From contig NZ_CAKRNY010000033.1 in NCBI RefSeq assembly GCF_934371575.1, forward strand, positions 1-41,193: a stretch of 41,193 nucleotides of DNA. The letters are read 5' to 3'. The notes under the pieces are model-generated. The model was not told where the DNA came from. It searched no databases and saw only the letters and a program-made list of their open reading frames with translations. This document shows positions 32,516-41,061 of this stretch, piece after piece. How positions within the stretch are numbered: the stretch's first letter is position 1; every line of letters begins with the position of its first letter. The stretch comes from an uncultured Blautia sp. (GTDB lineage: Bacteria; Bacillota; Clostridia; Lachnospirales; Lachnospiraceae). The position numbers were made by a program, and so were the translations under genes.

Positions 32516-33355
32516 TCATCCCTTCACAGCACCAGCTGTCATACCTGCAAGCATCTTCTTGCTGCTGAAGAAATAGAAAATAAATACCGGGAGTACTGTA
32601 ACTGTTATTGCTGCAAAGGTTGCGCCCCAGTCAGTCAGTCCCATGCTTCCCACGAAGTCATTCAGACCCAGTGTAATTGTTTTCATATCTGTTGATCTTG
32701 TAAATGTATAAGCATTGATATATTCATTCCAGCAGAAAACAGCCTGCATGGTAGCAACGGTAATGATGGAGTTCAGAGACATTGGAACTACCATTTTGAA
32801 AAAGCAGCCCATTGGAGAGCATCCGTCAATAATAGCGGCTTCCAGCATTTCCTCAGGGAAGAACTTGTTGAAGGAATAAAACAGCTGGATGGAATAGGAC
32901 AATGAAAATGCAATCTGCGGTAAAATAATTGCCGGATATGTATTGATCAGTCCCATTTTATTAAAAATAGTGAACAATGGAATCAGGGCAACCTGCATAG
33001 GAAGCATTAATCCAAGCAGGAAATAATTCAGGATTACTTTTCTTCCTTTAAATTTAATTTTACTGAGTGCAAAACCAGCCATCAGCGCAAATAAAAGTAA
33101 TGGAACTAATACACCGATCAAAACGATAATACTGTTTTTAAAATAGGTGGGCATATGACTCTTTGTGAAAACATTAATAAAATTTGTTAATACCCACTTA
33201 GATGGAAGTGCATATGCCGGAAGCTTTCTGAAATCATCCAGGGATTTAAAACTGGAGGTAAATACATAGAAGAAAGGATACACCTGCATAATGACCAGGA
33301 GTAACGCAATGATCCATTTAATAATGCCCGGAATGGAAATTTTTTTCTTTTTCAT
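32516..33355 (-). CDS. Carbohydrate ABC permease (MalG-like)
   Basis: A 279-residue CUT1 inner permease with six membrane segments and the EAA loop EEMLEAAIIDGCSPMGCFFK (about 169-188), which contacts an ATPase. No ATPase is encoded in this operon, so it probably uses a shared MsmX-type ATPase from elsewhere, as is usual in Firmicutes. Its ATG overlaps the stop of the partner permease (ATGA). Confidence 0.93.
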   Translation of the reverse strand: MKKKKISIPGIIKWIIALLLVIMQVYPFFYVFTSSFKSLDDFRKLPAYALPSKWVLTNFINVFTKSHMPTYFKNSIIVLIGVLVPLLLFALMAGFALSKIKFKGRKVILNYFLLGLMLPMQVALIPLFTIFNKMGLINTYPAIILPQIAFSLSYSIQLFYSFNKFFPEEMLEAAIIDGCSPMGCFFKMVVPMSLNSIITVATMQAVFCWNEYINAYTFTRSTDMKTITLGLNDFVGSMGLTDWGATFAAITVTVLPVFIFYFFSSKKMLAGMTAGAVKG

Positions 33356-34236
33356 TCGTCTTCCCCCTGTTCTGAAAATTTACGGAATAATAATCCTACT
33401 ACCATACAAATGATTACGATCATAATGGCTACGGCACTTCCGTATCCATACTTCATACTGCTGAATGCCTGTTTGTACATGTAGGTTGTCATAAGCTCAG
33501 AAGCATTTCCAGGTCCGCCATGTGTCAGCAAATATGAGAATTCAAAAGATCTTAAAGATCCATTTAATACCAGAAGACAGTTTGCAATGATAACCGGTTT
33601 GATGTACGGGATTTTTACATACAGATATTCCTGCCATACGGCTGCTCCGTCAATCAGTGCTGCCTCACCCAGTTCATCCGGTACTCCGATCAGTGCTGCA
33701 TAGAAAATAACCATATACAGTCCCAGATATTTATAAGCCTCCACAAATGCTGCCACGTACAGAGAAACCTGAGGATTTGAGATCCACTCCATAAACTTAA
33801 ATGAAGGATTCACAAATGATAAAATCTGATTCACGATTCCAATTGGTGTTACGGAAAACAGCTTTGTAAAAATCTGACAAATTGCAACAGATGAAATTAC
33901 GACCGGGATGTAATACAAAGTCTGTAAAGCAACTCTGCCTTTTTTGATTCTGGAAAGAAGGATTGCAAACAACAAACCTCCAAATACCTGAATTGCCACA
34001 TTGATAATGGTATAAATGATCGTATGCCATATCGTAGAACGGAACACCGTATCCTGTGTTAAAAGCTCCACATAATTTTTAAATCCTACATAGATTTTTT
34101 CACCTACACCGCTCCAGTCAAAAAAGCTGTAATAGCCTGCCCATACAATGGACACAATAACAAATGCAGTATAGATAAGGAATGCAGGAAAAAGAAACAT
34201 AAAAATTACTGATTTTTTTCCAAATGCTTTCTGCAT
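33352..34236 (-). CDS. Carbohydrate ABC permease (MalF/UgpA-like)
   Basis: A 294-residue CUT1 permease with six membrane segments and the EAA-loop motif DELGEAALIDGAAVWQEYLY (about 183-202). It pairs with the MalG-like protein with which it overlaps by four bases. GGAGGG lies seven bases before the ATG. It follows the binding-protein gene by 72 bases. Confidence 0.93.
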   Translation of the reverse strand: MQKAFGKKSVIFMFLFPAFLIYTAFVIVSIVWAGYYSFFDWSGVGEKIYVGFKNYVELLTQDTVFRSTIWHTIIYTIINVAIQVFGGLLFAILLSRIKKGRVALQTLYYIPVVISSVAICQIFTKLFSVTPIGIVNQILSFVNPSFKFMEWISNPQVSLYVAAFVEAYKYLGLYMVIFYAALIGVPDELGEAALIDGAAVWQEYLYVKIPYIKPVIIANCLLVLNGSLRSFEFSYLLTHGGPGNASELMTTYMYKQAFSSMKYGYGSAVAIMIVIICMVVGLLFRKFSEQGEDE

Positions 34237-34308
34237 GTGACTCCCTCCTTTCTTTAAAAGAGACTGACGAATTATCCGCCAGTCTCATTCCTGCATGCTA
34301 AAAATCCT

Positions 34309-35592
34309 TTATTTAACAAAAGAATCACAGGTTTCAATAAATTCATCTGGTGTAGTAATTCCCTGCGCCAGTTTCTGCTGCTCATCAACAATCTTGGTCA
34401 TTACATCTGAATCCAGCTTATCATCCCAGGAAGTCCATGCTGTTTCCGCATTTTCGAACATTGGCTGAACATCGTAGAATAACTGCGGAAGTCCTTCTGG
34501 AATTGTTTCATCACTAAATGGTGAGAAAATCTGTACCTGATTGTAGCATGCATCAGAATAATTCTCGCACATGTAGTCAAAGAATTCCTGCATGGTATCA
34601 TCATAGGTAGCCTTGTTGAATGCTTCTGCGAATCCTGCATGAACAGGCACATTTGTAGACATATTGTCCATTCCTTCTGTATCCGGTACCGGGAAGAATC
34701 CAAGCTGACCATTATCATACATTTCTTCTGCCATGCTGAACTGTCCAGAACCTGTATAGAAAATCGCTCCTGTACCACCGAAGAACAGGTTACTTGCAGA
34801 TGTGAAGTCTACGCTTGCAAATCCAGGCTCAAAATATCCTTTTGTTCCAAGATCAGAAAGAAGATTTACTGCATATTTCGCAGACTCGTTTTTACTAAAG
34901 GAATCCGTTCCTGCCTGATATCCCTGGATAAATTCAGGACCTGTTACTCTCCATGGAGAGAAGGAAAGATATCTCATAAGCTGCCATGCATCGGATCCTC
35001 CTACAATTACCGGAATCTCGCCCATATCTGCAATTTTCTGGCAATCTTCCTCAAATTCTTTCCAGGTCGTTGGTGCTTCAGTAATTCCAGCATCTTCAAA
35101 GATGTCTTTTCTGTACATAAAATACTCACAATACAGTGCCTGTGGGAACAAATACAGATTTCCATCATCTGCATCAGTAAGGAAATCACGAAGTGCTCCG
35201 TTTAATTTATCTGCATATCCGTTTCTTTCCAGTTCTGCACCTACATCAACCAGCGCATCAATATCCTTGCAGGCTGCAGAAAGTGTTCCATTCGGGCATC
35301 CAAAGATATCCGGGAGTGTATCACTGTTGATGTACATCTGCAGTTTTGTGAAGTAATCCTGCTGATCATTTACAAGTTCAATTTCGTAGTCCAGACCTTT
35401 CTCTTCGCAAAAATTTTTCAGCAGATAATCAAAAGTCAGAAACTGCTCTGTTGATTCCGTTCCTTTTAACAGTGCAGTGATTTTTGTTCTCTCGCTGTCT
35501 GCTGAAGCTGTCATAGCTCCCATTCCTGTCATAAGACCAGCTGTCATAGCTGCTGTCAATGCAAGAGATACCATTTTTCTCATTTTTTTCAT
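34309..35592 (-). CDS. Extracellular solute-binding protein (CUT1, family 1)
   Basis: A 427-residue binding protein of the maltose/multiple-sugar class. The signal peptide (about 1-31, cleavage after ASA) has no cysteine at all, so it cannot be lipid-anchored. The mature protein shows the family pattern ITALLKGTESTEQFLTFDYLL, then LQMYINSDTLPDIF and WKEFEEDCQKI. AGGAGG precedes the ATG. It is the first gene of the importer-GH32 operon, so the ligand is probably a fructo-oligosaccharide. A predicted sigma-A promoter lies just upstream. Confidence 0.92.
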   Translation of the reverse strand: MKKMRKMVSLALTAAMTAGLMTGMGAMTASADSERTKITALLKGTESTEQFLTFDYLLKNFCEEKGLDYEIELVNDQQDYFTKLQMYINSDTLPDIFGCPNGTLSAACKDIDALVDVGAELERNGYADKLNGALRDFLTDADDGNLYLFPQALYCEYFMYRKDIFEDAGITEAPTTWKEFEEDCQKIADMGEIPVIVGGSDAWQLMRYLSFSPWRVTGPEFIQGYQAGTDSFSKNESAKYAVNLLSDLGTKGYFEPGFASVDFTSASNLFFGGTGAIFYTGSGQFSMAEEMYDNGQLGFFPVPDTEGMDNMSTNVPVHAGFAEAFNKATYDDTMQEFFDYMCENYSDACYNQVQIFSPFSDETIPEGLPQLFYDVQPMFENAETAWTSWDDKLDSDVMTKIVDEQQKLAQGITTPDEFIETCDSFVK

Positions 35593-35640
35593 TTTCCTTT
35601 TCCTCCTTTTATTTTAGGTTTCCTCGCTTTTGATGATTTT

Positions 35641-35669
35641 ATTTTACCTTCTGGTGCTTCTATAAACAA
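35641..35669 (-). promoter_or_regulatory. Candidate promoter of the importer-GH32 operon
   Basis: Minus-strand TTGTTT (35664-35669), 17 bases, TAAAAT (35641-35646), about 50 bases before the binding-protein start. The poor -35 fits activation by the adjacent YesN-type regulator. Confidence 0.45.
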
Positions 35670-35683
35670 TTGGAAATAAACGT

Positions 35684-35733
35684 AAAAATGGGAGATTTGT
35701 ACACAGTTTCCTTTTGTGCACAAATCTCCCATT
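35684..35733 (-). terminator. Intrinsic terminator after the second two-component operon
   Basis: A long stem, AATGGGAGATTTGT against ACAAATCTCCCATT (perfect 14 bp, extendable), with a T-rich run after it on the minus strand. It begins 5 bases past the response-regulator stop. Confidence 0.85.
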
Positions 35734-35737
35734 GTCT

Positions 35738-37351
35738 TTAGATATGCTTACGAAATTCATTCGGTGTGATACCATATCGCTTTTTAAATACCTTGATATA
35801 GTATCCGAAATCCTTATATCCTACCATTTCCGCTATTTCATATTGCTTATAACGATCATCTGCGATCAACTGCTCCACATGCTTAAAGCGAACATCTGTC
35901 AGATATTCTAGAAAGCTCTTTCCGGCATATTTCTTCAGAAGCCGGCTGATATAGGTTCGGCTGATATGAAACTTCTCTGTAAGATCATCCATTGAAATAT
36001 CCTCAGCATAATTTTTCTCAATATACGATAAGATGCTCTGAACCAGCTTTCGGTTCCGCTCATCTGAGCCTTCTGTATTCTGCTTGATCAATGTTCCAAA
36101 CAGATTAAACATACAAAACAGAACCTCTTCTGTTGTTTCACATTGGGAAATTCGTTTTACTCCATCCTGCAAAACAGAAAAATTCCAGTTTTTATTATGT
36201 ATTTCACTGTCTACTGCACAGGTGTACGGAAACTTCATGCATCCAAACAGCAGATCCATTGCTGCAAATTTAACAGCCGCTCCATCCTCCGGTGCCTCTG
36301 CAAAAATCTGACGCAATTCATCTTCCGCTTTTTCGAAGCTCTCCTGAAACAGAGTCATCATAAAATGCATTCTTTCTCCCGGCGTAATTACAAAATCCTT
36401 CTGTTCCTCATATTGCAGATCTTCATATTTCAGAATAATGCTTGTTCCAAGATAAATACACTGTCTGCAGGCCTTCTGGGCTTTTCGGTACTGGGCATTT
36501 GCCTGATACTCATCTTCTGAAATATCGCTGATTCCAAAATTCATATACGCCTTCAGATACCGTTCCACTTCTTCCTGGATTTTCCCACAGGCCTGAAGTG
36601 CCCGTTCCATACATTTCTGATTTTCTTCCTCTTCTGCAAACAGAAGGATAAAATTATACTCAGCTGTAGCAGTATTATAATCACTTAATACCTGTATGTT
36701 GTAATTGTTGAAAATTTCCTCGAAAATATTGATACAGGCAAATTCTTCAATCCACTTGTCTCCTTCGTGAAGCCGTTTTTCCCCAACTACCTTTCTTCCA
36801 ACACATACTATATATTTTTCAATGGCCAGCTTAAGAGAGTTCGCCTGCTCCTGCACCACACCTTTTCCCTGAAGCCTTCCATAGAGAAGATTTCCTGCAA
36901 ATTTAGATCTCAGCTCCGGTACAGACTGATTGAAATATTTCTGTAAATCCCGGACCTCCTGCTGCTCATCTTTTTTTGCATGTATTTCTTCTGCAAGCCG
37001 CGCTGCCATATTCTTTAATTCCTCATAGTCAATTGGCTTCAGCAGATATTCTTTCACACCGATAGTGATTGCTTTCTGAGCATAAGCAAAGCTGTCATAA
37101 CCTGTCAGGATTACAATAACTGTATCCGGATACATCTCGTGAGCCCTCTCTGCAAAATCCAGACCATCCATTCCAGGCATCCGAACATCTGTAAGAATCA
37201 GATCCGGTTTTATATGCTCCAGTTTTTCCAGTCCCTCCAGACCATTTTTCGCAGTCGCTGCTACCTGATATCCATAATCTGGCCAGGGAAAAGAACACAA
37301 ACCATCCAGAATAATATACTCATCATCCAATATCATTACCTGAAGTTCCAT
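35738..37351 (-). CDS. Response regulator, YesN type
   Basis: A 537-residue response regulator with receiver domain (about 3-122; acidic pair Asp9-Asp10, phosphoacceptor Asp55 in LTDVRMPG, Lys in LLKPIDY), a long YesN-type middle region, and a C-terminal AraC double helix-turn-helix (about 440-535; ISMDDLTEKFHISRTYISRL). ATG at 37351 has GGAG ten bases upstream and overlaps the kinase gene by 29 bases. It likely activates the importer-GH32 operon that follows. Confidence 0.93.
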   Translation of the reverse strand: MELQVMILDDEYIILDGLCSFPWPDYGYQVAATAKNGLEGLEKLEHIKPDLILTDVRMPGMDGLDFAERAHEMYPDTVIVILTGYDSFAYAQKAITIGVKEYLLKPIDYEELKNMAARLAEEIHAKKDEQQEVRDLQKYFNQSVPELRSKFAGNLLYGRLQGKGVVQEQANSLKLAIEKYIVCVGRKVVGEKRLHEGDKWIEEFACINIFEEIFNNYNIQVLSDYNTATAEYNFILLFAEEEENQKCMERALQACGKIQEEVERYLKAYMNFGISDISEDEYQANAQYRKAQKACRQCIYLGTSIILKYEDLQYEEQKDFVITPGERMHFMMTLFQESFEKAEDELRQIFAEAPEDGAAVKFAAMDLLFGCMKFPYTCAVDSEIHNKNWNFSVLQDGVKRISQCETTEEVLFCMFNLFGTLIKQNTEGSDERNRKLVQSILSYIEKNYAEDISMDDLTEKFHISRTYISRLLKKYAGKSFLEYLTDVRFKHVEQLIADDRYKQYEIAEMVGYKDFGYYIKVFKKRYGITPNEFRKHI

Positions 37352-39128
37352 TTTCCATAATCTCCTTCTCTTTTTCCAAAGGAATCTCCAGCACTACCAG
37401 AGTTCCCTTTTCTTTTTCCGATGTGATCGTCATTTTTGCCTTTCCATGATATACATATTCCAGACGTTTTTGTACTGCATAAATTCCCAGATTCGTATGT
37501 GTTCTTTCTGCCTTATGTTCCGGCTCTTCCTCCATTTTCATAAGAGCTTCCAATTTCTCTGCTGATATTCCCACACCATCGTCCTTCACCTTAAATACAG
37601 CCATATCATTCTGAATTTCCCCTGAAATATAGAGGAAGCAATCCCAGGTAGCATTTTCAACTCCGTGAACAACTGCATTTTCAACCAAAGTCTGAATCAC
37701 CATCTTAGGAATTTCCAGTTCATTCAGTGCCTCATCCACCTCCATATACGAAGTAAATTTATCTCCATATCTGGTTTCCTGAATATAAAGATAATCTTCA
37801 ATGTATTTCAGTTCTTCTTTCACACGTACCATACTTCGTTTGTTGCTGATACTTGCCCGCATAAGATTGCTGATTGCTGTTACCATCCTGCATATATTTT
37901 CTTCACCTTTTTTTCTCGCCATCCAGTTAATTGTATCCAGTACATTGTAAAGGAAATGTGGATTGATCTGTGCCTGTAATGCCTGAAATTCCATATCTTT
38001 ATTTACCATTTCCATCTCAACGATCTGCTTCAGCAGCTTTTCAATCTTCCCGATGGTCTGGTTAAAAACAGAATTCATCGCTCCAATTTCATCTGTTCGT
38101 TCTTCCGGAAGACGCACTGAGAAATCTCCTTTGGCAAATTTTTTCATAGCATTACTGGTTTGTTCAATAGGTCCTGTTATTCCTCGTGCCATAATATTTG
38201 CAAGAAAAACACACAGCACAATGCTGATTCCGATTAGCAGCGCAGTGGTTTTTTCCAGTTCCCGGGCTGTTTTCTGCAAAAAGCTGGTAGGAATCACTCC
38301 CACAACCGTAAGTCCCGTATCAGAGCTTTTCTGGTAAACGAGATTGTAAGCTTTTCCATCCAGATTAAGCCGGAGGTTTCCGGTATTTCCCTTAATCTGA
38401 TCCACCCATTTCTGATCTTTCAAATCCATATTTTCCCCGGCACTTTCCAGCAAAATATTTTTGTCCTGGTCCAGTAAAAATATATGGGCAGACAGGGACT
38501 CCTGTGCTGTCAGAGTCATTTTCTTTAAATAGCTGATTTTGATGGAAGCTCTTAAAATCCCAAGAGGCTCCATCGTCAATACATCTTTTATCTGTTTTGC
38601 CATGTAGATCAGTTTTTCATCCGCTGCATTATAGTAAACACAACGTCCATTTGCATTTTCTGCCATTGTACAGGAAATCTCGGAACTTTCTTCATTGATT
38701 CCCCTGTCATTGGAAAGAAGATGGTTTGCACCATTGTATCCGTACAACTGAATATCATTTATATATATGCTTGTGTATCCCTGCAACAGCAACCGTCTGA
38801 TCTGCCCTGCCCTTGAATAATAAGAATAGAGCTCGGAACCGTCAGATTTATATGGTTCATCTGATTCCAATTCCGCCTGTACGATACTATTATTCGCGAT
38901 ATACTCAAATGAATTTTCCACCATATCGAAATAATGATCCAGATTAACAGATAGCTCATTAATCACTCCTGCCGACTGTTTCACAGTCTGCTCTGTTACG
39001 ATTTCAGATGCAGACATAAACTGAAAACAGCTGGCTGCCAGGAGCACAACCAACGTAATACCAAGTGTACAATACAGATATTTCCTCTGAATCGAAAGAT
39101 TCAGATACCATTTTTTTAACTGCTTCAT
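37323..39128 (-). CDS. Sensor histidine kinase, YesM type, with extracellular domain
   Basis: A 601-residue membrane kinase. TM1 lies at about 17-37, a large extracellular sensor of the Cache type fills about 38-290, TM2 about 295-315, a HAMP domain about 315-367, then the His_kinase domain with QAQINPHFLYNVLD (phosphoacceptor His391) and a HATPase domain (TLVENAVVHG, KDDGVGIS). GGTGG lies before the ATG. It is coupled to the response regulator by overlap and probably senses the sugar taken up by the neighbouring importer. The contrast with the sensor-less kinase at 17489 is clear. Confidence 0.93.
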   Translation of the reverse strand: MKQLKKWYLNLSIQRKYLYCTLGITLVVLLAASCFQFMSASEIVTEQTVKQSAGVINELSVNLDHYFDMVENSFEYIANNSIVQAELESDEPYKSDGSELYSYYSRAGQIRRLLLQGYTSIYINDIQLYGYNGANHLLSNDRGINEESSEISCTMAENANGRCVYYNAADEKLIYMAKQIKDVLTMEPLGILRASIKISYLKKMTLTAQESLSAHIFLLDQDKNILLESAGENMDLKDQKWVDQIKGNTGNLRLNLDGKAYNLVYQKSSDTGLTVVGVIPTSFLQKTARELEKTTALLIGISIVLCVFLANIMARGITGPIEQTSNAMKKFAKGDFSVRLPEERTDEIGAMNSVFNQTIGKIEKLLKQIVEMEMVNKDMEFQALQAQINPHFLYNVLDTINWMARKKGEENICRMVTAISNLMRASISNKRSMVRVKEELKYIEDYLYIQETRYGDKFTSYMEVDEALNELEIPKMVIQTLVENAVVHGVENATWDCFLYISGEIQNDMAVFKVKDDGVGISAEKLEALMKMEEEPEHKAERTHTNLGIYAVQKRLEYVYHGKAKMTITSEKEKGTLVVLEIPLEKEKEIMENGTSGNDIG

Positions 39129-39142
39129 TTTTCATCCACCTT

Positions 39143-39181
39143 ATAAAAGCCGGTACATTGTTTCAGGCAATGTACCGGCTT
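39143..39181 (-). terminator. Intrinsic terminator between the VOC gene and the kinase
   Basis: Perfect 14-bp stem AAGCCGGTACATTG/CAATGTACCGGCTT with a 7-base loop, then TTTTATAA on the minus strand. It ends about 15 bases before the kinase start codon, leaving almost no room for a separate kinase promoter. Confidence 0.85.
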
Positions 39182-39198
39182 CCTGTTATAAATACCCT

Positions 39199-39591
39199 TT
39201 ATAAGTACTGACTGAATTCAACCTTCTCTTTGTTCGGACCTTCAATAGTGAAAAACTTTACTCCGTTTTCCCAAAATGGTAAAAAATGAATACTGTCCTG
39301 TGTATTATTCAAACCAGCCTGGTTTATGTACTGATAAATCTCTTCTATGTCCTTAACATCAAGTGCAACATGATCAATTGCACCAGCCTGAAGGACTGCT
39401 GCGTGATTCTCATATGTTTCTACAACCAGAGTTCCAAGCTTCAGAAATACAACCTTCTCGTCTGCTTCTTTATTGACCGTTTCAAAAGCAGTTTCAAAGC
39501 CCAGTTTATGGTAAAAATCTACAGTTTTATCTATATCGTTTGTTGGAATTCCAATATGCTGGACACCTGTTGAATAGTTTTTCAAATCCAT
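39199..39591 (-). CDS. VOC (glyoxalase/dioxygenase-fold) protein
   Basis: A 130-residue vicinal-oxygen-chelate protein with two beta-alpha-beta-beta-beta modules. VQHIGIPTNDIDKTVDFYHKLGF begins module 1, IDHVALDVKDIEEIYQYI module 2, and VKFFTIEGPNKEKVEF ends it. The candidate metal ligands are His11, Glu56-Thr57 region, His72 and Glu122-type positions, only partly clear. The frame opens 29 codons earlier, but ATG at 39591 has AGGAGG upstream and the family N terminus. A consensus sigma-A promoter precedes it. Function (lactoylglutathione lyase, epimerase or other) cannot be assigned. Confidence 0.85.
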   Translation of the reverse strand: MDLKNYSTGVQHIGIPTNDIDKTVDFYHKLGFETAFETVNKEADEKVVFLKLGTLVVETYENHAAVLQAGAIDHVALDVKDIEEIYQYINQAGLNNTQDSIHFLPFWENGVKFFTIEGPNKEKVEFSQYL

Positions 39592-39635
39592 TTTCGATCT
39601 CCTCCTTTGTAATGAACAAACAACAGCTTTTTTAC

Positions 39636-39665
39636 AATATACGCACAACTTTTCTTTTTTGTCAA
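39636..39665 (-). promoter_or_regulatory. Sigma-A promoter of the VOC gene
   Basis: Minus-strand perfect TTGACA (39660-39665), 18 bases, TATATT (39636-39641). It begins directly after the spmA stop. Confidence 0.7.
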
Positions 39666-39684
39666 GATTATAAATCAACCACTT

Positions 39685-40260
39685 TTATCCCTTTCGGTTC
39701 ATAATCCTGCAAAATATTACCGCCGCCAGCGTACTGATTCCTGTTGCAAGCATAGCTGAACCAACAATGGCTGCAGGAACAGGACTTCCGTACTGAGCGC
39801 GATAAGCGATTATATTGATTGGCAAAAGCTGTAATGATGATACATTGATGATCAGAAATGTGCACATAGATTTGCTGGCAATGGTGCTGTGTCTGTTAAG
39901 ACGGTCCAGTTCCCGGAATGCCAGAAGTCCGGAGCTGGTACTGGCGTGACTTAAGCCCAAAAAGTTTGACAGAAAATTCAAAGATATGTAGTAATTGGCT
40001 TTCTCCTGATCTCTTAATTCAGGAAATAAAAAATGAAGCAGAGGACTGATTTTCTTTGCAATCTTTTCTACCAGCCCTGTCTGCTCCGCAATCTTCATAA
40101 TACCGGTCCAAAATGCAGTGATTCCAGCGATGGAAATCACCAGTGTAATCGCTTCTTTGGAGGAATTTATAACAGCTGCCGTCACTGCATCCAGCGTCCC
40201 GGCAAATGCTGCATAGATAATTCCGAGAAGCAGCATGCCTCCCCAGAGATAGTTCATCAT
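39685..40260 (-). CDS. spmA: Spore maturation protein A
   Basis: A 191-residue membrane protein of the SpmA family (nucleoside-recognition/gate domain), with about five membrane segments and the pattern FLSNFLGLSHASTSSGLLAF. With SpmB it is needed for full spore-core dehydration in Bacillus and Clostridium. The frame starts at 40281, but the ATG at 40260 (MMNYLWGG) has GGTGG six bases upstream and matches the usual N terminus. It follows the DUF3877-like gene closely. SpmB, normally adjacent, is at 30284. Confidence 0.9.
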   Translation of the reverse strand: MMNYLWGGMLLLGIIYAAFAGTLDAVTAAVINSSKEAITLVISIAGITAFWTGIMKIAEQTGLVEKIAKKISPLLHFLFPELRDQEKANYYISLNFLSNFLGLSHASTSSGLLAFRELDRLNRHSTIASKSMCTFLIINVSSLQLLPINIIAYRAQYGSPVPAAIVGSAMLATGISTLAAVIFCRIMNRKG

Positions 40261-40329
40261 AGACATCCACCCCGGTTTCATACCTTCAATAAAAACTATA
40301 CGTTTTCATTTAGTGAAGTATTCCTAAAT

Positions 40330-40866
40330 TCAAAATCCAAAATCTTCATAATCCTCTGGCAGAAATCTATGATAAATAAAGTGGAATCCCTCATCCTTAA
40401 AGCAGTAATAATACGCGTCATCTGCCTTATCCAGAAAACGGATATAGAAATCAAATTCTCCATTGTCCAGTTCCTGACACTCTGTTTTTTCCCAGTAAGA
40501 GGCAAACAGGTCAAGCAATTTTACTTTCGTACATTCATGCTTCTGAACCAGTTCAATGAGTACTTTAATAAATTCATTCTCTTTCATATTCTCATGTACA
40601 TAAATACTTCCCGGCTCCGGAATATAAAAGCAGAATCTGTCACCTTTATGAGATACCTCCACATCTCCCAGCTTGGAAGTCAGCTCTTCCGGCAGGCTCT
40701 GAAGACGTACTGCCATTTCATCTGCGCTGTCCTGTGCAGAAAAAAAATGATTTAAAGAAGACAGTGGATAGTATAAATGAATCTTCTCCTCCTTAAAGCC
40801 AAGCTTCGCCTGTTCTTCCTTTATTACATCTATTAAACTATTTTCCAGCTTCTCAAATCCAGTCAT
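40330..40866 (-). CDS. DUF3877-like protein
   Basis: A 178-residue soluble, acidic protein, probably of the DUF3877 family found mainly in Lachnospiraceae; recognition is from memory and not certain. It is mixed alpha/beta and rich in Tyr and Phe toward the C terminus (DADDAYYYCFK region, about 155-178). No signal peptide or membrane segment. AGGAG precedes the ATG. It lies upstream of spmA (69 bases to the chosen start), so the two may be co-transcribed, which would make it a candidate sporulation-associated gene. Confidence 0.6.
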   Translation of the reverse strand: MTGFEKLENSLIDVIKEEQAKLGFKEEKIHLYYPLSSLNHFFSAQDSADEMAVRLQSLPEELTSKLGDVEVSHKGDRFCFYIPEPGSIYVHENMKENEFIKVLIELVQKHECTKVKLLDLFASYWEKTECQELDNGEFDFYIRFLDKADDAYYYCFKDEGFHFIYHRFLPEDYEDFGF

Positions 40867-40885
40867 AAATTCTCCTACTTCCTCT

Positions 40886-40929
40886 AAAAAGCGGCCTTAC
40901 ATCCCATTCTTTCAGCTGGATGCTTCCGC
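40886..40929 (-). terminator. Possible intrinsic terminator between GNAT and DUF3877 genes
   Basis: Minus-strand stem with GCGG/CCGC and CATCC/GGATG, an internal loop, and a T5 tract directly after it. It lies only about 20 bases before the DUF3877 start. Confidence 0.45.
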
Positions 40930-41061
40930 TGCTTTTTCAATCAATTGACAATTTTCTTCTATTACGAGTATTTTCTTTGCTTTTTTATAACAAAAATCAC
41001 AATTATATAATACTTCGTTTCAGCATTCCATATTCTATCACACTTCCATGTTCGCCGCAAC

